The position numbers and the translations under genes are program-made. Positions 26,014-34,672 of a DNA stretch of 48,833 nucleotides are shown here, piece by piece (the stretch's first letter is position 1; every line of letters begins with the position of its first letter). Below the pieces are notes generated by a model. The model had not been told where the DNA came from and made no database searches. It saw only the letters and a program-made list of their open reading frames with translations. The DNA is taken from positions 1-48,833 of the forward strand of contig JAHQWE010000077.1 in assembly GCA_019633985.1 (NCBI GenBank). Reading direction: 5' to 3'. The DNA comes from Acidiferrobacterales bacterium. Its GTDB lineage: Bacteria > Pseudomonadota > Gammaproteobacteria > Arenicellales > Poriferihabitantaceae.

Positions 26014-27524
26014 ATAACACACAAGAGGACGCGGTGGGGTTACTGTCCGAACGACATCAACAAATTGGGGAATTTGTCCGCACCCACCCTGATTATTACG
26101 TACACCAGTTTGACAAGATCAACAGTCAATCCGGGTTCTCGTGGACGTTTAATTTATGGGCCGGAATACTGGGACCAATCTGGTATGCAGCGAGAGGCTT
26201 GTGGAACTGGGCGCTGACCTTCCTGATTATAGAAACCTTTGCGTTCGTACAAATTATTCGCGGCTTCTTCGGTGATCTTGCATCTGACGCCTGGGAGAGA
26301 ATTGCTCGCATTGAAGGCACGTTGGAACTACGGAAACAACAGCTCGCTTCTGCCATAGAAAACAATTCAGAAAAGATTGATGTCTACAAACGGACCGTGG
26401 CCTCGCTGGAGGAGAATATCGGCGGAATTCGCCAGGAAGCGCAACAGCTTGAGGAAACCGGTATCTGGGTAGCAGCGTCGGGAATTGTGGTCCTGATTTT
26501 GGTGAAGCTGGCACAATCAATCTATGCCAATACGCTTCTTGAAAAACGCTTTTCTGACTGGCTTTCGGACTCGACGATCGTGTCCGGCATGCCACTGAAA
26601 CACATTGTGCTTGCCACCATTTTTGTTATCGGGATATTGGTGGCCACGGTCATCCACTACAGCTTTCCCGGCGTTTATCCTTTCTTGATTCAGTTTCCCA
26701 CTAACCCAGACATTCGCCTGACCAGTATCGGATGGGTAGAGTCATTTTTTAGCTTTTCTGTCACTCATGGAGAAGTGTTTTTTGACACCATTACGATCGG
26801 CATCCGTTGGATGCTCGATAGCCTGGAGCTAATTTTTGTCCAGACTCCCTGGATGGTGATTGCCAGCTTTATTATTCTTTTAACATGGCTCTCTGCTGGG
26901 ATTCGCGCGGCGATATACTGTGCCGGGTTTCTGCTCTATATGGGGCTGCTCGGTTTTTGGGAAAAAGCGATGATCACGCTGGCTTTGCTCGGTACTGCAG
27001 CGTGCTTATCAATTGTGATCGGCATTCCTCTGGGCATGTATTGTGCACGCCGTCCCCGCTTCTATTCCTTTATTCGTCCGATCATGGATTTCATGCAAAC
27101 GATGCCGGCATTTGTGTTCATGATCCCGGTGATCGCATTCTTTGGCACGGGTAAACCAGCGGCAGTGGTCACCACCATGATTTTTGGCGGTACTCCTGTA
27201 GTTCGATTGACCGTGCTTGGGTTACGCGGTGTACCCGAACATGTAAGAGAAGCGGCCATTTCTTTTGGGGCAAGCAAATACTATCTACTATCCAAGGTAG
27301 ATTTACCTCTAGCAGGGCCTTCAATTCGCGCAGGAATCAATCAAACCATCATGCTGAGCCTAGCCATGGTGGTAGTTGCTTCCTTGATCGGTGCGAAAGG
27401 TCTCGGGGAAGATGTACTTGAAGCGTTGCAATATGCGAACGTCGGTCAGGGAATTCTCGCAGGCTTTGCAATTCTGTTTTGCTCTATGATTCTTGACCGA
27501 ATTGTGCAGGGAGATAAAAAATAA
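26010..27524 (+). CDS. proW: Glycine betaine/proline-type ABC transporter permease with N-terminal extension
   Basis: The C-terminal part (about residues 310-500) is a standard OpuAB/ProW permease domain. It has several helices, the VFMIPVIAFFGTG region, the coupling EAA-like loop VPEHVREAAISFGASKYYL and the AMVVVASLIGAKGLGEDVL end motif. The protein is 504 residues, against about 350 for E. coli ProW. The extra N-terminus has a segment FNLWAGILGPIWYAARGLWN that resembles DUF2628 membrane modules, two helices, then a charged coiled coil (about 105-150: LRKQQLASAIENNSEKIDVY onward) and another helix. Its function is unknown. It overlaps proV by four bases. Confidence 0.92.
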   Translation: MNNTQEDAVGLLSERHQQIGEFVRTHPDYYVHQFDKINSQSGFSWTFNLWAGILGPIWYAARGLWNWALTFLIIETFAFVQIIRGFFGDLASDAWERIARIEGTLELRKQQLASAIENNSEKIDVYKRTVASLEENIGGIRQEAQQLEETGIWVAASGIVVLILVKLAQSIYANTLLEKRFSDWLSDSTIVSGMPLKHIVLATIFVIGILVATVIHYSFPGVYPFLIQFPTNPDIRLTSIGWVESFFSFSVTHGEVFFDTITIGIRWMLDSLELIFVQTPWMVIASFIILLTWLSAGIRAAIYCAGFLLYMGLLGFWEKAMITLALLGTAACLSIVIGIPLGMYCARRPRFYSFIRPIMDFMQTMPAFVFMIPVIAFFGTGKPAAVVTTMIFGGTPVVRLTVLGLRGVPEHVREAAISFGASKYYLLSKVDLPLAGPSIRAGINQTIMLSLAMVVVASLIGAKGLGEDVLEALQYANVGQGILAGFAILFCSMILDRIVQGDKK

Positions 27525-27637
27525 TCTGGTGTTCCACCAATCGGGCAAACGATAAAAGATCGCAGGGGAAAGGCGAGACATTTTCCCTCAGTAACTGGGC
27601 TACACTTTTTACTTGCTAATCCCACCATCCATCTCGC

Positions 27638-28291
27638 ATGAGCAAGTTATACAGCCCAAGTCACAGGAATCTGCAAGATACATTCGCGACGAGAAATCTT
27701 GCCGACGCAGTAGAAAACATTATTTTACGCTCCGCATTCACCGATGCCGACAAGGCATTTATTGAAAGTCGTGACATGTTTTTTCTGAGCACCATCGATG
27801 ACCAAGCGAGACCATCCGTTTCCTATAAGGGTGGCGAGCCTGGATTCATCAAAATCGTGGATGAAAATACCCTGGCGTTTCCGAGCTACGATGGCAATGG
27901 CATGTTTCTCTCGATGGGTAACCTCAGCGCCAATGAGAAGGTGGGGCTCCTATTTATCGACTTTGAAAACCCGCATCGTCTTAGAGCGTATGGTGAGGCA
28001 TCGGTCGATCTCGAGGATCCACTTCTCTCCGCGTATCACGAGGCCCAGCTCATTGTGCGCATTCAGATCACTGAATTGTGGCAGAACTGTCCACGTTACG
28101 TTCATCGATACTGCAGACAGGAAAAATCTAAATACGTCCCTAGTACCTCAAGTGAGACCCCGCTTCCTGACTGGAAGAAAATCGATAAACTCCAACCCTT
28201 GCTGCCACCGGCGGATCAGGGAAAGGCAGAAAAGCAAGGCGGCACCATCACGGTGGAGGAGATGATGGCATTGGAAGCTAGAGATGACTAA
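27638..28291 (+). CDS. Pyridoxamine 5'-phosphate oxidase-family flavin-binding protein
   Basis: The 217-residue protein has a split-barrel PPOX fold signature: FIESRDMFFLSTIDDQARPS near residue 47, VSYKGGEPGFIKIVD, FPSYDGNGMFLSMGNL and VGLLFIDFENPHRLRAYGEA. Such proteins bind FMN (or F420 or heme) and act on unknown substrates. This subgroup is not true PdxH because the PLP-site residues and C-terminal motif are missing. A Pro/Lys-rich tail with PADQGKAEKQGG ends the protein. It lies alone, 113 bases after proW and convergent with mnmG. Confidence 0.82.
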   Translation: MSKLYSPSHRNLQDTFATRNLADAVENIILRSAFTDADKAFIESRDMFFLSTIDDQARPSVSYKGGEPGFIKIVDENTLAFPSYDGNGMFLSMGNLSANEKVGLLFIDFENPHRLRAYGEASVDLEDPLLSAYHEAQLIVRIQITELWQNCPRYVHRYCRQEKSKYVPSTSSETPLPDWKKIDKLQPLLPPADQGKAEKQGGTITVEEMMALEARDD

Positions 28292-28394
28292 TTTCGGACC
28301 TTCGTTCTCGGAACTAGATTCTCCGCCGCAACAAAGCTTCTCAATCAAAGTGGCGAAGCAATTCGACAGTATAGCTTGTCCGGAAGAAACTGTT

Positions 28395-30275
28395 TTAAGC
28401 TGCTTTTTGTTGCCGCTTGAGATGCACCAATAACAGCGATACCGCAGCGGGTGTCACACCTGGAATGCGCCCGGCCTGTCCGACTGTCTCCGGTTTAGTT
28501 TCCGAAAGCTTTTGCTGCACCTCAGCGGATAAACCGCGAACTGATGCATAGTCCATCGTCGAAGGGATCGCCGTGTTCTCTTGCTTTCGTAGACGCTCAA
28601 CTTCTCCAATCTGACGCTCGATGTAACCCGCATAGCGTGCTTGAATTTCTAATTGCCTAATCCAATCAGGATGAGGCAAAGGATCCTTCAGTTCGACTGC
28701 GTCGGCCAGACTTTGATAAGTGGTCTCGGGTCGTTTTAAAAGATCAAGAAGATTCGCCTCCCTAGCGAGGGTCTGACCCAGCACCTGTTCCACCGCAGGG
28801 GTCATAGCCTGACCGGGCCGCACCCAGGTAGACCGGAAGCGCTGTTTTTCAAGTTCGACAGCATTGCGCTTATGATCAAACCGCTGGAAGCGATTTTCAT
28901 CAACGATATCCAGCGATTTACCTATTTCAGTTAACCGAAGATCCGCATTATCCTCTCTAAGCTGCAGTCGGTATTCGGCGCGAGAGGTGAACATCCGATA
29001 TGGTTCTGCCGTGCCCATCGTAACCAAATCATCGATCATCACCCCGATGTACGCTTCGTTTCTCGCTGGAGACCAGGGCTCTAGATCGCGCACCTGTCTG
29101 GCGGCATTCAAGCCCGCAATCAGGCCTTGTCCAGCCGCTTCCTCGTAGCCGGTAGTACCATTTATCTGACCAGCGAAAAATAGCCCGTCGATACATTTTG
29201 TTTCCAGGCTGTGCTTCAGCCCTCTTGGATCAAAGAAGTCATACTCTATGGCATAACCAGGTCGTGTGATGTTCGCATTTTCGAAACCCTTGATACTTCT
29301 CACCAAAGCGATTTGCACATCATAGGGAAGACTGGTTGAAATCCCATTTGGATAGATTTCAGTGGTGTTCAAGCCCTCTGGCTCGATAAAGATTTGATGA
29401 CTCTCACGATCGGCAAATCGCACAACTTTGTCTTCAATCGATGGACAGTATCGAGGCCCCACTCCTTCGATCACGCCACCGTAAAGTGGCGAACGATCGA
29501 GCGCCGCCGAAATGAGTTCATGGGTTTGCGCATTGGTATGCGTGATATGACAATGCACCTGATCCGGATGCTGATTCACGTCTCCTAGATAGGAAAACAC
29601 TGGTATGGGGTCGTCGCCCGGTTGTACCTCTAATTGATCATAGCGAATCGATTTGCCATCGATTCGTGGAGGGGTACCTGTTTTCAAACGGTCCACCTGC
29701 AAGGGCAGCTCCCTTAAGCGATCAGCCAGGGCAATAGAGGGTGGGTCTCCTGCCCGCCCACCTTTCGCATTATCAAGACCAACATGCATTTTTCCATTGA
29801 GGAATGTACCCGTAGTCAGGACCACTGCACTTGCATAAAACTTGAGGCCCAGCTGAGTCACGATACCAATAGCCCGGCCATTGTCGACAATCAAATCATC
29901 AACCGATTGCTGGAACAGAGTCAGATCAGGCTGATGCTCAACCGCTCGACGAATCGCCATTTTGTATAGCGCGCGATCTGCCTGAGCGCGAGTAGCCTGC
30001 ACCGCCGGCCCTTTTCGAGCGTTCAAGATTCGAAAGTGGATACCGGAATGGTCGATCGCCGAAGCCATCACACCACCCAAAGCATCGATTTCCTTCACGA
30101 TATGTCCTTTACCAATACCACCAATCGCTGGATTGCACGACATCTGGCCTACCGTTTCGATATTGTGGGTAACCAATAGCGTAGACGTGCCGGTACGCGC
30201 GGATGCCAGCGCTGCTTCGACGCCGGCATGGCCGCCACCAATCACAATTACGTCATATTTTTGCTCAAAACTCAT
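28395..30275 (-). CDS. mnmG: tRNA uridine 5-carboxymethylaminomethyl modification enzyme MnmG
   Basis: MnmG (GidA) works with MnmE to make the cmnm5 modification at wobble U34 of tRNAs. The 626-residue protein (E. coli 629) has the FAD motif [32 protein letters not shown] near residue 46, [10 protein letters not shown] near 198, [10 protein letters not shown] near 375 and TSRAEYRL. The C-terminal helical domain contains [11 protein letters not shown] and [10 protein letters not shown]. It is separated from mnmE here by a two-gene motor-like operon. A TGATATAAT element lies six bases before the ATG (see separate entry). Confidence 0.97.
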   Translation of the reverse strand: MSFEQKYDVIVIGGGHAGVEAALASARTGTSTLLVTHNIETVGQMSCNPAIGGIGKGHIVKEIDALGGVMASAIDHSGIHFRILNARKGPAVQATRAQADRALYKMAIRRAVEHQPDLTLFQQSVDDLIVDNGRAIGIVTQLGLKFYASAVVLTTGTFLNGKMHVGLDNAKGGRAGDPPSIALADRLRELPLQVDRLKTGTPPRIDGKSIRYDQLEVQPGDDPIPVFSYLGDVNQHPDQVHCHITHTNAQTHELISAALDRSPLYGGVIEGVGPRYCPSIEDKVVRFADRESHQIFIEPEGLNTTEIYPNGISTSLPYDVQIALVRSIKGFENANITRPGYAIEYDFFDPRGLKHSLETKCIDGLFFAGQINGTTGYEEAAGQGLIAGLNAARQVRDLEPWSPARNEAYIGVMIDDLVTMGTAEPYRMFTSRAEYRLQLREDNADLRLTEIGKSLDIVDENRFQRFDHKRNAVELEKQRFRSTWVRPGQAMTPAVEQVLGQTLAREANLLDLLKRPETTYQSLADAVELKDPLPHPDWIRQLEIQARYAGYIERQIGEVERLRKQENTAIPSTMDYASVRGLSAEVQQKLSETKPETVGQAGRIPGVTPAAVSLLLVHLKRQQKAA

Positions 30276-30281
30276 GGCGCC

Positions 30282-30290
30282 ATTATATCA
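30282..30290 (-). promoter_or_regulatory. Extended -10 promoter right before mnmG
   Basis: On the minus strand TGATATAAT (extended -10 form, TGN plus perfect TATAAT) ends six bases before the mnmG ATG. Initiation would fall on or next to the ATG, predicting a leaderless mnmG mRNA. No convincing -35 is seen, as expected for extended -10 promoters. Confidence 0.5.
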
Positions 30291-30337
30291 TTGGCAAAAC
30301 CCGCAGATTCATCTACCCAGTTTTGCTCAGCGCTATA

Positions 30338-31990
30338 TTACTCGACCGGCTGGTAGTAGTAGTCGTAGCGATTCAAGATCTCCTGAGTAAATCGCCAGGC
30401 TTCATTATGGGACAGGTTACTATCTTCTGGTATCACCACTCGGGTGTAGAGGTTGCGTCCGAGCTGATCTTTCAGTGACTGCAGTCGAGTTTCCATTTCA
30501 CCGCGGGTCATCGATTGTCTACCACTGTCCCCAGGTTCCTGGAGTTGATACTGGTATCCGGTATCGTCTCTGGAGAATACGACAGTAGCCACCTGCTTAC
30601 CCGCCGGACTGCGAGCCGCCCTGACGAGACTTCGATACTTCGCTTCAAGAGAATCGAATTCTTCCTGCAGAGATGTGAAGCGCTGATTTCCTTGCGTTGC
30701 AATCGACTGAAGTTCTGCTATCTGCAAATCGCGCTCTTTAATGCGCTCCACAAGTTGCTCTATTTGCGCGCTGGCACTACTAAAACGAGCAAGTGCAGAT
30801 TGTTCATTGGCTTTCAATGCCTGATATTGCTGTTCCTTCAGCGCGAGCTGTTCTTGGAGACTCTGGCGCTGCGCCAATACTGACTTCTCGCTTTCCTGAA
30901 GCTGTAGGTATTCCTGCTCCTTGGTTGCGAGCTCCGAGGTGAGATTCCTTTGTTTCAGCGATTGTTTGTCAAGCTCTAACTTTAACTGAGCGAGACGAAG
31001 ATTGACCTGATCCAGTTGATCACTCAGGTTAAGATTCCGCGTGCTCAGCACGTCAATTTCCTTTCCTGAATCTAGTTTGAGCTGACTGAATTGCTGTTCG
31101 ATTTCGGCCAACTGCACCGAGAGCAATTGCTCTCTGGACAGCAGTGCGTTGACCTCTGATTGCAATGCCACCTTATCGTTACCCAGTTCGGTTTTCTCAA
31201 CCAGCAAAGCTGTCCTTTGCTGATCGAGCGTTGCGTTCTCTTCCTTAAGCAGCTGATTTTCATTTGCCAACTTATCGCGATCTTTCGTTAGAAGTTCACT
31301 TTGCGAGATCAACGAGGCTTTCTCTGATTCAAGCGCAGATTTATCCGCACTTAATGCATCGCGATCTTTGGCCAATAGCTCGCTTTGAGAAATCAAAGAA
31401 GTCATTTCGACTTCCAGTGCAGATTTATCCGCACTTAACGCGTCGCGCTCACTCGCTAACAAAGCGCTCTGGGAAAGCAGCGTTTGTTTTTCGGATTCCA
31501 GTGTGGATTTGTCTGCTGACAATGTATCCCTTTGGTTTTCCAGCAGATTATTTTCCTGAACCAGGCGATTCTTTTCAGCGAGCAGCTCCAGATTTTCTTG
31601 AGTCAAGCTGGCTTTCAGCGTCACCAGCTCCTGCACAGCAGTCTCAAGAGATGCTTTTTTCTGAGTCAGCGCATTGTTCTTGGCAATCGTATTCAGCAGC
31701 TTTTCGTTCAGCTCATCTTTTTCGGATTGCGTGAGATTCAGATTTTCCGTCAACGCACTGATCTGACCACTTAACCCTACATTCGTCTCAATGATGGCAT
31801 TATTCACGTCGATCGATTCGACTAGCTGTCGGTTCAAATCATTGTTGCGCATCATGATGACAACAAGCGCCATAAGAAAGATCATGACCACAACGGTCAT
31901 GATGTCGGTAAACGACGGCCAGACGCTGTCTTCAGAGACACCTCGCGAGCCATGACCAATTCTTAGGTCGACAAATCCGGGCTCAGACAT
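30338..31990 (-). CDS. MotB/TolR-like single-pass protein with giant periplasmic coiled coil
   Basis: I recognise the architecture but not a named gene. Residues 24-48 (WPSFTDIMTVVVMIFLMALV onward) form one membrane helix with Asp29 in an Asp-Ile-Met-Thr context. This aligns with the ion-carrying Asp32 of MotB (Asp-Phe-Met-Thr). From about 55 to 455 runs an almost unbroken heptad coiled coil rich in Leu, Gln, Glu, Ser and Lys, including three 28-residue repeats (155-238). The last about 85 residues (GKQVATVVFSRDDTGYQYQL to YYYQPVE) form a small domain with VVIPEDSNLSHNEAWRF, possibly ExbD/TolR-like. No OmpA peptidoglycan-binding motif is seen. It follows its MotA/ExbB-like partner by 51 bases. 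Function unknown. Confidence 0.85.
   Translation of the reverse strand: MSEPGFVDLRIGHGSRGVSEDSVWPSFTDIMTVVVMIFLMALVVIMMRNNDLNRQLVESIDVNNAIIETNVGLSGQISALTENLNLTQSEKDELNEKLLNTIAKNNALTQKKASLETAVQELVTLKASLTQENLELLAEKNRLVQENNLLENQRDTLSADKSTLESEKQTLLSQSALLASERDALSADKSALEVEMTSLISQSELLAKDRDALSADKSALESEKASLISQSELLTKDRDKLANENQLLKEENATLDQQRTALLVEKTELGNDKVALQSEVNALLSREQLLSVQLAEIEQQFSQLKLDSGKEIDVLSTRNLNLSDQLDQVNLRLAQLKLELDKQSLKQRNLTSELATKEQEYLQLQESEKSVLAQRQSLQEQLALKEQQYQALKANEQSALARFSSASAQIEQLVERIKERDLQIAELQSIATQGNQRFTSLQEEFDSLEAKYRSLVRAARSPAGKQVATVVFSRDDTGYQYQLQEPGDSGRQSMTRGEMETRLQSLKDQLGRNLYTRVVIPEDSNLSHNEAWRFTQEILNRYDYYYQPVE
31277..31528 (-). repeat. Three tandem 84-base repeats encoding 28-residue coiled-coil units
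   Basis: Codons 155-182, 183-210 and 211-238 of the MotB-like gene encode near-identical units. Each starts D-[TA]-L-S-A-D-K-S-[TA]-L-E and ends SQS-[AE]-L-L-x-x-[ED]-R. 28 residues equal four heptads, so copies can be added or lost without breaking the coiled coil. The 28 residues before (127-154) look like an older, diverged copy. Confidence 0.85.
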
Positions 31991-32041
31991 CGCTTAAATC
32001 GGGTTGGCTAATATGTATGCGGCAAGAATGCTTAAACAAGT

Positions 32042-33058
32042 TTACTTATCCTGTAGTCTAAAGCCTTCCTGCAATAGGTGAATCACGTCTCGCATTGACC
32101 GCTCGCTTCTGACCGCGGCCTCTCGCTGCATTTCCGTGATGACCTGAAGTTGTTCCAACATCATTCGACCCGTCTCTATACTTGCATCCGTCAATTCCGG
32201 ACGATAGTCGGCATTAAATTGCGCCATGGTGTTTTGCAGCTGCTGGGCGGATTCGGCATACATGCGTTGCGATTGATCAAACCGCTGCATCAGCTCGGTA
32301 GCGCCACGAATACTGTCAGAATAGTCCATCGTGACTTTGTCCTGTACCGACTGCAAATGCGGCAGCAGGGTGGTCGCAGTCACCTCTTCGACCCTGCTAA
32401 TCAGATAGGTTTGGGTATCGGTCAGTTTAATGTAGAAATATCCGAAAATCAGATACGCGATAATTGCCGACATGGTGGTAGAGAGCGCGGTTGACATGCC
32501 GTATATCATTTTCCGCATCCCCTCAGTATCCCCATTCCCCTGAATAAAATCAGACGCGCCAAGCAATGAGATTGAGAGCGCGACGATGGTGCCAAATACA
32601 CCTGTCAGTACCAGCACGCTTTGAACAAATTTCAGATAACTGTTTCGGCTCGATTCCTCAGCGTGCAGGGTTGCTGCCAGGGCACCATGGTTTATCTTGG
32701 CACGCCTGCGGTTCAGCTGAGCCAGGGTGACATAGCGCTCAGCAATCATGCATTTTTGTTCAATTCCGCCCAATGGGTCATCATCCTTGCGAATATTTGC
32801 AAGAAACCGATTCAGCGCGGACTCCTGGTACCGGTATTCGGAAAAGCGAATAACCAATTGCGCCAGACCCGTCAGGAATAAAAATAAAATGGCGCCGTTA
32901 ATTGCCCAGCCAACGGCGTTCACCTGATTATCGATATAGATTTCCTTAAAAATCTCCCACTGCCAGATGATGACGCCAATCAGAACGGCTAATACTAAAG
33001 CGATCTGGATTAAAACACTGCGGGTGTAATCTGTATTTGTTTTTGCTTTTTTCGCCAT
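32042..33058 (-). CDS. MotA/TolQ/ExbB-family ion channel protein
   Basis: The 338-residue protein has four predicted membrane helices (about 15-34, 50-70, 145-167, 184-210). The last two carry the family signature: LTGVFGTIVALSISLLG and then YGMSTALSTTMSAIIAYLIF, matching the TolQ/ExbB/MotA pattern with small and Thr residues lining the channel. The loop between helices 2 and 3 (about 75 residues) and the about 125-residue C-terminus are cytoplasmic; the C-terminus is helical and Gln/Met/Arg-rich. It would form the pentameric channel around the dimer of the downstream MotB-like protein. AGGACGAG precedes the ATG. A TTGTCG-17-TATAAT promoter lies upstream. The role is unknown. Confidence 0.85.
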   Translation of the reverse strand: MAKKAKTNTDYTRSVLIQIALVLAVLIGVIIWQWEIFKEIYIDNQVNAVGWAINGAILFLFLTGLAQLVIRFSEYRYQESALNRFLANIRKDDDPLGGIEQKCMIAERYVTLAQLNRRRAKINHGALAATLHAEESSRNSYLKFVQSVLVLTGVFGTIVALSISLLGASDFIQGNGDTEGMRKMIYGMSTALSTTMSAIIAYLIFGYFYIKLTDTQTYLISRVEEVTATTLLPHLQSVQDKVTMDYSDSIRGATELMQRFDQSQRMYAESAQQLQNTMAQFNADYRPELTDASIETGRMMLEQLQVITEMQREAAVRSERSMRDVIHLLQEGFRLQDK

Positions 33059-33203
33059 TTCTCGTCCTGTATCAATAATATTGCCTCTTACTATCGGCCA
33101 ATTCCTGCAACCTTGGCCTTGCGATAGAAGCTGCTGCCGGACAATACTAACCTCCAGATACCCTCAAGGGTCTGATTTTTTCACTATTACCCAGACTGCC
33201 GTG

Positions 33204-33232
33204 ATTATAGAGAGCGCGAGCAGCGGCGACAA
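33204..33232 (-). promoter_or_regulatory. Promoter of the motor-like operon
   Basis: Minus strand: TTGTCG (33232-33227), 17-base spacer, perfect TATAAT (33209-33204). It lies in the 210-base gap after mnmE and about 146 bases before the MotA-like start, so the pair can be expressed apart from yidC-mnmE. Confidence 0.6.
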
Positions 33233-33268
33233 TCGGGCGAAGGGAATCCGAAAATGGCAGGATTGGTG

Positions 33269-34672
33269 CTATTTACCGATACAAAAGGAGCTAAATATCA
33301 GCCCCAATAGGTCGTCACTCGTCACCACCCCTGTGATTTCACCCAATGCTTGTTGAGCCAATTTGAGTTCTTCGGCCAGAAGTTCGCCGGCCTGGAAGCG
33401 CTCCAGCTGCTCAACGCCACTCCAGACATGATCTTGGGCTCGATCCAATGCGTCAATGTGCCGCTGTCTGGCGATAAACTCGCTACCCTCTGTCTCGGCA
33501 AACCCGGCTTTCTCGATAATGGCTTTCAACAACAAAGGAATGCCTTCACCAGTCAACGCAGAAAGAGAGATCTGATCTCCTTCACGCTCTGCAGTCCGGC
33601 CTGCGATCAGATCGATCTTGTTCACCACAGACAGATACTGTTGGTCTTGTCGCTGCTGTACAAACTCATTAGTTGTGCAATCCGAGGTTGATCCATCGCT
33701 TATCAGCAACACCAGATCCGCCTCTTGTTGCGCGGCAATGGCGCGCTTGACGCCTTCTGCCTCTATGACATCATCACTTTCCCTAAGCCCAGCGGTATCC
33801 ACCAAAAGCACTGGCAGACCCTCAATTTCAATCTGTTGCTCGAGGGTATCTCGCGTGGTCCCAGGTATATCGCTCACAATAGCGCGCTGCTCCCTGCCTA
33901 ATTGATTCATTAGGCTGGATTTCCCGGCATTGGGCGAGCCCACCAACACGACTTTCAGTCCCTCACGAAGCAGTCGCCCACGCTGCATTGATGCTCGCAT
34001 AGCCGTAAAAGTGTTTTTCAATTCGGCAAGTTGCGCCGTCACCTCATTGTCAGCAAGAAAATCGATTTCCTCATCGGGAAAGTCGATTGCCGCTTCGACA
34101 TAGATACGCAAATGCGTGACCTGGTCGACCAAATCATGGACCTGCCGAGAGAATTCTCCACGCAGTGAGCTGATCGCCGAACGCGCCGCAGATTCTGTGC
34201 TGGATTCGATCAAATCGGCCACGGCTTCCGCCTGGGCAAGATCGAGCTGTCCGGAAAGAAACGCACGTTCGCTGAATTCCCCGGGGCGCGCCATACGCGC
34301 ACCTAGTTCGATACAACGTCGTACCAACATCATACTGGTGACAGGGCTACCATGCGCATGGAGCTCAAGCACGTCTTCCCCGGTGTAACTGGTTGGGTTC
34401 GGGAAAAAGAGCATCAAGCCCTGATCAATGACCGCGTCTTGCGCATCGCGAAAACTCGCCAATGAAGCCAGGCGTGGGACAGGTAGCCGACCGGTGAGCT
34501 GCTTTGCAACATCGGCGGCCAGGGGGCCCGACAATCGAACAATACTGACCCCTCCCCTGCCGCTCGGTGTCGCAACAGCAACGATCGTTTCGTTGCTGTG
34601 CGGAGCTACCGGATCCGGTTCCTCCGGATCAAGCGTTCTCGTACTTCTTGGTAATGAAGTATTGTTGCGCAA
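33269..34672 (-). CDS. mnmE: tRNA modification GTPase MnmE
   Basis: MnmE (TrmE) is the GTPase partner of MnmG in wobble-uridine modification. The protein starts its conserved part with [20 protein letters not shown]. It has the helical domain with [19 protein letters not shown] and the inserted G domain: [37 protein letters not shown]. It ends with the catalytic FCIGK. The only in-frame start is a TTG at 34672, 44 bases inside yidC, which adds about 27 unusual residues before the conserved region. A GGAGGA sequence lies downstream of the TTG without any usable start codon after it. The true N-terminus is therefore unclear. Confidence 0.94.
   Translation of the reverse strand: MRNNTSLPRSTRTLDPEEPDPVAPHSNETIVAVATPSGRGGVSIVRLSGPLAADVAKQLTGRLPVPRLASLASFRDAQDAVIDQGLMLFFPNPTSYTGEDVLELHAHGSPVTSMMLVRRCIELGARMARPGEFSERAFLSGQLDLAQAEAVADLIESSTESAARSAISSLRGEFSRQVHDLVDQVTHLRIYVEAAIDFPDEEIDFLADNEVTAQLAELKNTFTAMRASMQRGRLLREGLKVVLVGSPNAGKSSLMNQLGREQRAIVSDIPGTTRDTLEQQIEIEGLPVLLVDTAGLRESDDVIEAEGVKRAIAAQQEADLVLLISDGSTSDCTTNEFVQQRQDQQYLSVVNKIDLIAGRTAEREGDQISLSALTGEGIPLLLKAIIEKAGFAETEGSEFIARQRHIDALDRAQDHVWSGVEQLERFQAGELLAEELKLAQQALGEITGVVTSDDLLGLIFSSFCIGK

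Noticed and set aside
31277-31528. CRISPR-like array
   Set aside because: The 84-base repeats are contiguous, in frame and encode coiled-coil units; there are no spacers.
30338-33058. Zorya defence system (zorAB)
   Set aside because: In Zorya the long tail is on the ZorA side and ZorB has a peptidoglycan-binding domain. Here the coiled coil is on the B protein and no zorC, zorD or zorE follows.
30338-33058. Flagellar stator motAB
   Set aside because: No OmpA peptidoglycan-binding domain in the MotB-like protein, and no flagellar gene in the window.
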